Source of the DNA: Pseudomonadota bacterium
GTDB lineage: Bacteria > Pseudomonadota > Alphaproteobacteria > Rhizobiales > Devosiaceae
Length of the DNA stretch: 11,621 nucleotides
Assembly: GCA_023437755.1 (NCBI GenBank)
Contig: JAEZFJ010000297.1
Coordinates: forward strand, 1 to 11,621
Direction of reading: 5' to 3'
The translations under genes were made by a program, and so were the position numbers. Below are positions 7,035 to 11,621 of the stretch, piece by piece. Within the stretch, counting starts at the first letter, position 1, and the number at the start of each line of letters is the position of its first letter. The notes below the pieces were generated by a model. The model was not told the DNA's origin and ran no database searches. It saw nothing but the letters and a program-made list of their open reading frames with translations.

Positions 7035-8616
7035 AGCAGAGGGGCTGTCCGTCCGCTTCGGCGTGCTGGAGGCGGTGGTGGACATCGGGTTCAGCATCGC
7101 GCCCGGCGAGCGCTTCGGCATCATCGGCGAGAGCGGGTCGGGCAAGACCATGACGGCGCTGGCAGTCAGCGGCCTGCTGCCCGAAGGCGCCGCCTTATTC
7201 GGCAACATTCGCTTCGACGGTCAGCCGCTGCCGGAGGATGAGCGCGCGATGGCGCGGCTGCGCGGCAAGCGCATCGGCATGATCTTCCAGGAACCAATGA
7301 CGGCCTTGAACCCGCTGATGCGGATCGGGGCGCAGATCGCCGAGGCGATGCGCATCAACCTTCCGGCGGGGGAGCCGGAGGGCGCAGTGTTGGCGCTCCT
7401 CGAGGAAGTAGGGCTGGCGCCGGAGCATTCGAACCGCTTCCCCCACCAGCTCTCCGGTGGGCAGCGGCAGCGGGTGATGATTGCCATGGCGCTCGCCAGC
7501 GAGCCGGACCTGCTGATCGCCGACGAGCCGACTTCGGCGCTCGACCTGATCACGCAGCGCCTGGTGCTCGACCTGATTGCCGAAATCTGCGAGCGCCGGC
7601 GCATGGCGTTGCTGTTCATCAGCCACGACCTCAAGGCCGTGGCGGCGCTGTGCAGCCGCGTAGCGGTGATGCATCGCGGGCGAATCGTTGAAACCGGGGC
7701 GACCGATGTGGTGTTCGCGTCCCCCCGCGACGCCTATACCAAACGACTGGTGGCGGCGACCCAACTTGAACGGCACGTCGGCACCGAGGCTCCCTCGGGT
7801 CCGATCCTGCTCGAAGCCGAGGCGGTGACGCGAGACTATGCCAGCCGCCGCTGGCTGCTGCAGGGTCCGACCTTCCGGGCGGTGGATTCGGTCAGCTTCA
7901 CCCTCCGGCAGGGGGAGTGCCTGGCTTTGGTCGGACCTTCGGGTTGCGGCAAGACCACGCTGGCGCGGGTTCTGGTCGGGCTCGATACCGCCACGTCGGG
8001 CGCGATCCGGTTCGAAGGGCAGAGCTATCGCGGCGCCGACCTGCCGGCTGCGCTTCGGCGCGACCTATCGCTGGTGTTCCAGGACCCGTTCGGCAGCTTC
8101 GATCCGCGGCTGACGGTGGGGCAATCGGTGGGCGAGCCGCTGCGGCTCGAGCGCGGTCTTGATGCTGCGGCGCGGCGGCAGCGGGTAGAAACGGCGGTGC
8201 TGGCGGTGGGCCTCGATACGGCGATGCTCGACCGCTATCCGCATGAGTTCTCCGGTGGTCAGCGCCAGCGGCTGGCGATCGCCCGGGCGCTGGTGACCCG
8301 GCCCAAGCTGGTGGTGCTCGACGAGCCCGTTTCGGCGCTCGATGTATCGGTGCGCGGCGAGGTGCTGGCCCTCCTGGCGCGACTGCGGGTCGAGCACGGG
8401 CTCACCTACGTCCTGATCAGCCACGATCTCGACATGGTGCGAACCATGGCGGACCACGTACTGGTGATGGAAGCGGGGCGTATCGTCGAGCAAGGCGATC
8501 CGGACAGGATTTTCGCCGCGCCGCAGCACCGGCTGACCCGGGAACTGGTGGCAGCGCGGTTGCCGGAGGTGGGGCAACGTCACCATGAGCGTGGCGAGAG
8601 CCGCCCTCCGGCCTAA
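7021..8616 (+). CDS. ABC transporter ATP-binding protein with two fused nucleotide-binding domains (DppD-DppF type)
   Basis: This 531-aa protein powers import and carries both ATPase domains in one chain, as in YejF or GsiA; separate DppD and DppF are the usual alternative. Domain 1: Walker A GESGSGKT (36-43), Q-loop Gln90, signature LSGGQ (144-148), Walker B LLIADE (164-169), His202. Domain 2: Walker A GPSGCGKT (305-312), Gln354, FSGGQ (410-414), LVVLDE (430-435), His468. Both sites look catalytically complete. A linker at about 245-262 separates the halves. The tail after each domain lacks the clustered Cys seen in some dipeptide-transporter ATPases. The permeases are of ordinary length rather than the long YejB/YejE form, so a generic peptide importer is the better call. 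AGGG at 7009-7012 serves ATG 7021 (8 nt) or GTG 7018 (5 nt). The start overlaps the permease gene by 14 bp, and the stop overlaps the convergent glucosidase stop. Confidence 0.95.
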   Translation: MSLLEAEGLSVRFGVLEAVVDIGFSIAPGERFGIIGESGSGKTMTALAVSGLLPEGAALFGNIRFDGQPLPEDERAMARLRGKRIGMIFQEPMTALNPLMRIGAQIAEAMRINLPAGEPEGAVLALLEEVGLAPEHSNRFPHQLSGGQRQRVMIAMALASEPDLLIADEPTSALDLITQRLVLDLIAEICERRRMALLFISHDLKAVAALCSRVAVMHRGRIVETGATDVVFASPRDAYTKRLVAATQLERHVGTEAPSGPILLEAEAVTRDYASRRWLLQGPTFRAVDSVSFTLRQGECLALVGPSGCGKTTLARVLVGLDTATSGAIRFEGQSYRGADLPAALRRDLSLVFQDPFGSFDPRLTVGQSVGEPLRLERGLDAAARRQRVETAVLAVGLDTAMLDRYPHEFSGGQRQRLAIARALVTRPKLVVLDEPVSALDVSVRGEVLALLARLRVEHGLTYVLISHDLDMVRTMADHVLVMEAGRIVEQGDPDRIFAAPQHRLTRELVAARLPEVGQRHHERGESRPPA

Positions 8617-10283
8617 ATACGCCCGATATACGCCCCGAACGGTTCAAGGTCGATCTCGCCCCCGATCACGGCGGCGACCACGCCGGGGCAGCCGAGGTCG
8701 TGCGGGTCCATGCCGGACGGCAGCGTGAACTCAGCGGCGGCGGCGGTCATGTTGAAGACGCACAGGATCCGCTCGCCCTTACCTTCGCGAATGAAGGCAA
8801 GGATGCCCACCGGCGCATCGAGCAGGGTGATGGTGCCCTTGGCGAGAGCCGGGTGCTGTTTGCGGAAGGCGAGCACGGCTCGATAGAACAGCAGCACCGA
8901 ATCCGGATTGGCCATTTGCTGATCGACGGCACGCATCAGATGGTTGTTGGGTACCGGCAGCCAGGTCTTCGGAGCGCCGGAAAAACCGCCCTGGGGCGCA
9001 GCGGCCTGCCACACCATCGGCGTGCGGCAGCCGTCGCGGCCCTTGAACTCGGGCCAGAACTCAATGCCATAGGGATCAACCAGTTCGTCGTAGGCCAGTT
9101 CGGCCTCGGGCAAGCCGAGCTCTTCTCCCTGATACAGGCAGACCGAGCCTCGCATGCTCAGCAGCAGAGTGATGGCGAGGCGAACGAACGCTTCCTGGTG
9201 GTCGCGTGCCGCCCAGCGGCTGAGATGCCGCACCACGTCGTGGTTGGGGAAGGCAAGACAGATCCAGCCATCCGGCGCAGCGGGCTCGGTTTCGGGAATC
9301 GATTTGCGGAAGTGCGCCGCGCTGAATTCACCGCCGAGATAGTCGAAGGTGTAGGCCATGTGGAGGCGCTTGCTGCCGGAGGTGTACTGGCTCATCACCT
9401 GGAGCTGATGCTGGCTGTCGCCGATTTCGCCAACTGTCGTGGTTCCCGGGTACTCGTCCACGAGGGAACGCAGACGCTCGAGGAAGGCCAGGTTCTCGGG
9501 GCGGCTCTTGTCGAACAGGTGTTCCTGGAAGTTGTAAGGGTTCACCGCCGGAGCGGTCGAAGCGTTGAAATCCTCCGGCCGCACGACGGGGTTTGATTCC
9601 AGCCCCTGTGAGTGGAAGTAGAAGTTCACGGTGTCGAGCCTGAACCCGTCAACGCCGCGCTCGAGCCAGAAGCGCATGTCGGAGAGCAGGGCATCCTGCA
9701 CTGCCGGATTGTGGAAGTTGAGATCGGGCTGGCTGGCGAGGAAATTGTGCAGATAATACTGCATGCGCCGGCTGTCCCAGGCCCAGGCCGAACCTCCGAA
9801 AATCGACAGCCAGTTGTTGGGGGGCGTGCCGTCGGGTTTTGGATCGGCCCAGACATACCAGTCCGCCCGTTCATTGGTGCGCGAGACGCGGGATTCGGCG
9901 AACCACGAATGCCGGTCCGAGGTGTGGCTGATCACCTGATCGATGATGACCTTCAGGCCCAGGCCGTGGGCTTTCTCCAGCAGCCGGTCGAAGTCGTCCA
10001 AATTGCCGAAGATGGGGTCGACGTCGCGGTAGTTGGAGACGTCGTAGCCGAAGTCCTTCATCGGCGAGGTGAAGAAGGGAGACAGCCAGATGGCGTCGAC
10101 GCCAAGGTCCGCGACATAGCCGAGGCGCTCGGTGATGCCGGTCAGATCACCGATGCCATCGCCGTTGTGATCCTGAAACGAGCGCGGATAGATCTGGTAG
10201 ATCACCGCCCCGCGCCACCAGTTGCGGTCGACCTCCCCTTCCGGCTCGGTGCGTGGCTCTGTCATCATGGTCATGGCGGACAT
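8613..10283 (-). CDS. aglA: Alpha-glucosidase, glycoside hydrolase family 13 (AglA-like)
   Basis: This 556-aa cytoplasmic enzyme would release glucose from the non-reducing end of alpha-glucosides such as maltose or sucrose. Seen: WWRGAVIYQIYPRSFQD at 22-38; a Ca-loop-like DHNGDGIGD (38-46); region I DQVISHTS (115-122); nucleophile Asp217 in GFRLD; acid/base Glu286 in TTVGEIGD; transition-state Asp349 in FPNHD. A C-terminal beta domain follows at about 465-556. All catalytic residues are present. Thr218, directly after the nucleophile, is the residue found in alpha-1,4-preferring enzymes, where alpha-1,6-specific oligoglucosidases have Val; this suggests maltose-type specificity. The start at 10283 is supported by AGGAG 6 nt upstream; the Met codons at 4, 6 and 7 are alternatives without such a site. 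The gene resembles rhizobial aglA, which sits beside a sugar ABC transporter; here that transporter is not in view. Trehalose synthase and oligo-1,6-glucosidase are less likely. Confidence 0.93.
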   Translation of the reverse strand: MSAMTMMTEPRTEPEGEVDRNWWRGAVIYQIYPRSFQDHNGDGIGDLTGITERLGYVADLGVDAIWLSPFFTSPMKDFGYDVSNYRDVDPIFGNLDDFDRLLEKAHGLGLKVIIDQVISHTSDRHSWFAESRVSRTNERADWYVWADPKPDGTPPNNWLSIFGGSAWAWDSRRMQYYLHNFLASQPDLNFHNPAVQDALLSDMRFWLERGVDGFRLDTVNFYFHSQGLESNPVVRPEDFNASTAPAVNPYNFQEHLFDKSRPENLAFLERLRSLVDEYPGTTTVGEIGDSQHQLQVMSQYTSGSKRLHMAYTFDYLGGEFSAAHFRKSIPETEPAAPDGWICLAFPNHDVVRHLSRWAARDHQEAFVRLAITLLLSMRGSVCLYQGEELGLPEAELAYDELVDPYGIEFWPEFKGRDGCRTPMVWQAAAPQGGFSGAPKTWLPVPNNHLMRAVDQQMANPDSVLLFYRAVLAFRKQHPALAKGTITLLDAPVGILAFIREGKGERILCVFNMTAAAAEFTLPSGMDPHDLGCPGVVAAVIGGEIDLEPFGAYIGRI

Positions 10284-10307
10284 GGGGGCTCCTCGCGAAT
10301 GCTGGCG

Positions 10308-10322
10308 CGGTGTCTAGCACCG
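10308..10322 (-). promoter_or_regulatory. Short dyad upstream of the alpha-glucosidase gene, possible operator
   Basis: CGGTG-TCTAG-CACCG has perfect 5-bp arms and lies 25-39 bp before the glucosidase ATG. It coincides with a weak extended -10-like TGCTAGACA on the minus strand. Regulators of alpha-glucoside genes are often LacI-type, but this dyad does not match the usual LacI-family half-site. Short arms in GC-rich DNA can arise by chance. Confidence 0.25.
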
Positions 10323-10364
10323 TGGTTCGCGCGGGAGAAGGTGGTGGGTGGCGGATGGTTCCGC

Positions 10365-10496
10365 ACTTGTCCCCCGTCAGGGAGAAGCGGACCAGGAGCG
10401 CCGGATGAGGGGCTGTTCGAGGCAAGAGCCGATAGCCAACGCAACTCCCCCTCACCCGCTGGGGAGGCATTCTCTCCCCTCTGGGCGAGGACAAGT
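10365..10496. repeat. Nested intergenic palindromic repeat of Hyphomicrobiales type
   Basis: The 132-bp unit is bounded by inverted ends ACTTGTCC (10365-10372) and GGACAAGT (10489-10496). Inside lies a second inverted pair, GGATGAGGGG (10403-10412) and CCCCTCACCC (10448-10457), with one mismatch that can pair as G-U in RNA. The outer arms continue imperfectly towards GGGAGAA and TTCTCTCCC. The style is like the dispersed CCCCTCAtCCGGCGC-type palindromes of this order, as far as I recognise it. A 5-bp hairpin (GCGGA-TGGT-TCCGC, 10351-10364) abuts the left end. It fills most of the gap between DUF3072 and the alpha-glucosidase gene and would form a large RNA hairpin if transcribed; whether it terminates transcription is unknown. 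Confidence 0.6.
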
Positions 10497-10498
10497 GG

Positions 10499-10723
10499 CT
10501 AGTTCAGCCCCACCTCCTCCCGGAGCGCATCGATGCGCTTGCTGGCTTCGGCCTTGCTCAGGTCTTCGGCAAAGGTCTCGGGTTTGCCGGCCTGTTCGCT
10601 CAGCGTCTTGAGGTAGGAGGCCTGCGCGTCGGTCATCGGATCGTCGCCGGTAGTCCAGTCCTCCGGGTCCTTTTCGAGGTTCGAATGGGGGCCCGGATCA
10701 ACCTTTGGATGGGTCTTGGACAT
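10499..10723 (-). CDS. DUF3072 domain-containing small protein
   Basis: This 74-aa soluble protein has no signal peptide, no Cys and no membrane segment. The first 30 residues are polar and probably disordered (Pro, Asp, His-rich). Residues about 30-72 carry the DUF3072 pattern: MTDAQASYLKTLSEQAGKP followed by LSKAEASKRIDALREEVG, two predicted helices. The domain is common in short bacterial proteins and its biochemical role is not known to me. The start at 10723 is chosen because AGGAG lies 8 nt upstream and the conserved domain is complete; the frame is open further upstream but would run into the GH1 coding region on the same strand. It lies 53 bp downstream of the GH1 stop, in the same direction, and may be co-transcribed with it, although a stem-loop separates them. 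No link to sugar use is evident from the sequence. Confidence 0.82.
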   Translation of the reverse strand: MSKTHPKVDPGPHSNLEKDPEDWTTGDDPMTDAQASYLKTLSEQAGKPETFAEDLSKAEASKRIDALREEVGLN

Positions 10724-10725
10724 TG

Positions 10726-10750
10726 GGAGAACTCCTGCTTGTTGTTCTCC
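10726..10750 (-). promoter_or_regulatory. Hairpin over the ribosome-binding site of the DUF3072 gene
   Basis: In the leader RNA, GGAGAAC (10750-10744) can pair with GTTCTCC (10732-10726) across an 11-nt loop. The Shine-Dalgarno AGGAG (10736-10732) lies at the loop-stem edge, so the fold could limit ribosome access. A decoy GGAG sits in the left arm. The structure is read directly from the sequence; regulation is inferred. Confidence 0.4.
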
Positions 10751-10757
10751 AAATGTT

Positions 10758-10772
10758 CCGGTCGGCGACCGG
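10758..10772 (-). terminator. Stem-loop just after the GH1 stop codon
   Basis: CCGGTC-GCC-GACCGG forms a perfect 6-bp stem with a 3-nt loop, beginning 5 nt after the beta-glucosidase stop on the minus strand. It is followed by AACATTT, not a true U-run. It may act as a weak terminator or as a processing/stability stem between GH1 and DUF3072. Confidence 0.35.
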
Positions 10773-10776
10773 TTCC

Positions 10777-11621
10777 CTAGCGGGTGTTGTGCAGCATGCC
10801 CTGGAAGGCGCGGTAGCTCGCCTTCGGAGTGCGTTTCTGGGTCTGGTAGTCGACATGCACGAGCCCGAAACGCTTGGCGTAGCCCTCGGCCCACTCGTAG
10901 TTGTCGAGCAGCGACCAGGCGAAGTAGCCGCGCACATCGGCGCCCTGGTCCCGCGCTGACTTCACGGCCTGCAGGTGAGCGTCGTAGTAGCTGACGCGGC
11001 GCGGGTCGTCGTCGCCTTCCACTTCGGCCATGCCGTTCTCTGTCACATAGAGCGGCACTTTGGTGTACTCGCTGGAGACGCGCACCAGGAGGTCGGTCAG
11101 ACCCTGCGGATAGATCTCCCAGCCGCTATCCGTCTTTTCGAGGTCGCCCTTGACCTGCTCCACCGGGCGGGCGGGGTTGCCCGAGGCCTTGTAGAGGCCG
11201 CGGGTGTAGTAGTTGATGCCGAGCCAATCCAGCGGACGGGACACGACTTCCATGTCGGCCTCGTAGCCTGAAGGCAGGTTGTGGCCGAGGAAATCGAGGA
11301 TTTCACGAGGGTACTGGCCCTTGAGCACGCCGCCGAGATACCAGCGGTTGAACATGGCGTCCCCGAAGTTGGCCGCAGCCTTGTCGGCCTCGGAGTCGGT
11401 CGCAGGCTCGGACTTTTCGAGGTTGAGCACGATCCCAAGGTTCTTCGCACCGTTGGCGCGCAGGGCGTCGATGGCAGTGCCGTGCGCGTAGAGCACATGG
11501 TGCATGGCGCGAGCAGCGGCGCGGACGTCGCGATAGCCGGGAGCGTGGATGCCGAGGAAATGACTGAGGAATGCAACGCACCAGGGCTCGTTGATGGTGG
11601 CGGTCGCGGCAAGGCGATCAG
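10777..11621 (-). CDS. Beta-glucosidase, glycoside hydrolase family 1 (C-terminal part)
   Basis: The gene is cut by the right edge. 280 residues are visible, and about 160 N-terminal residues should lie outside, given the usual 440-450 aa. The visible part opens with DRLAATATINEPW, which holds the acid/base Glu of the TxNEP motif (codon 11589-11587), and continues with LGIHAPGYRD. The nucleophile Glu is in YVTENG (codon 11040-11038). Other family marks are DWLGINYYTRGLY, the ending SLLDNYEWAEGYAKRFGLVHVDY, and RTPKASYRAF. Both catalytic residues are present. It would cleave beta-linked glucosides (cellobiose or aryl glucosides) or 6-phospho sugars; a non-phosphorylated substrate is more likely for this lineage, but that is inference. 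The first visible Met (11505) is internal. It is the first visible gene of the minus-strand carbohydrate group; a sugar ABC transporter upstream would fit, but cannot be seen. Confidence 0.95.
   Translation of the reverse strand, partial: DRLAATATINEPWCVAFLSHFLGIHAPGYRDVRAAARAMHHVLYAHGTAIDALRANGAKNLGIVLNLEKSEPATDSEADKAAANFGDAMFNRWYLGGVLKGQYPREILDFLGHNLPSGYEADMEVVSRPLDWLGINYYTRGLYKASGNPARPVEQVKGDLEKTDSGWEIYPQGLTDLLVRVSSEYTKVPLYVTENGMAEVEGDDDPRRVSYYDAHLQAVKSARDQGADVRGYFAWSLLDNYEWAEGYAKRFGLVHVDYQTQKRTPKASYRAFQGMLHNTR

Noticed and set aside
8700..10502. Two plus-strand open frames of about 297 codons each, antisense to the alpha-glucosidase
   Set aside because: They mirror a GH13 gene with all catalytic motifs; no ribosome-binding site or recognisable domain supports them.

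Overview
The window looks like chromosomal DNA from a GC-rich alphaproteobacterium, probably of the order Hyphomicrobiales and possibly Devosia-like. Four things support this: the pilus-type von Willebrand A protein, the AglA-type alpha-glucosidase, a tRNA-His of the divergent alphaproteobacterial kind (no encoded G-1, G1:U72, A73), and an intergenic palindromic repeat of a style familiar from this order. The genus is an inference; no 16S or other marker gene is present.

Layout from left to right: (1) 1-619, plus strand, the C-terminal part of a TadG-like von Willebrand A pilus-assembly protein, cut by the window edge. (2) 638-714, minus strand, tRNA-His (GTG) with its own sigma-70-like promoter at 757-785. 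(3) 982-3585, plus strand, a large PAS-containing histidine-kinase-like protein. Its phospho-acceptor His and several ATP-binding residues are replaced, so it is probably a pseudokinase; a 19-bp palindrome lies just upstream. (4) 3736-8616, plus strand, a tight four-gene operon for a peptide/nickel-type ABC importer: periplasmic binding protein, two permeases, and one ATPase carrying both nucleotide-binding domains. Stops and starts overlap between the last three genes. (5) 8613-11621, minus strand, a carbohydrate cluster read right to left: a GH1 beta-glucosidase (5' end beyond the window), a 74-aa DUF3072 protein, a 132-bp nested palindromic repeat, and a GH13 alpha-glucosidase. The last gene converges on the ABC operon and the two stop codons overlap.

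How the genes work together: the ABC operon would import a small solute, probably a peptide or peptide-like compound, which cannot be identified from sequence alone. The two glycosidases hydrolyse alpha- and beta-linked glucosides in the cytoplasm, and the matching sugar importer probably lies upstream of the GH1 gene outside the window. The histidine-kinase-like protein stands alone with no adjacent response regulator. No phage, IS element, CRISPR array or defence system was seen. No stretch longer than 300 bases lacks a gene. The most unusual gene is the multiply degenerate kinase with its roughly 280-residue acidic linker.
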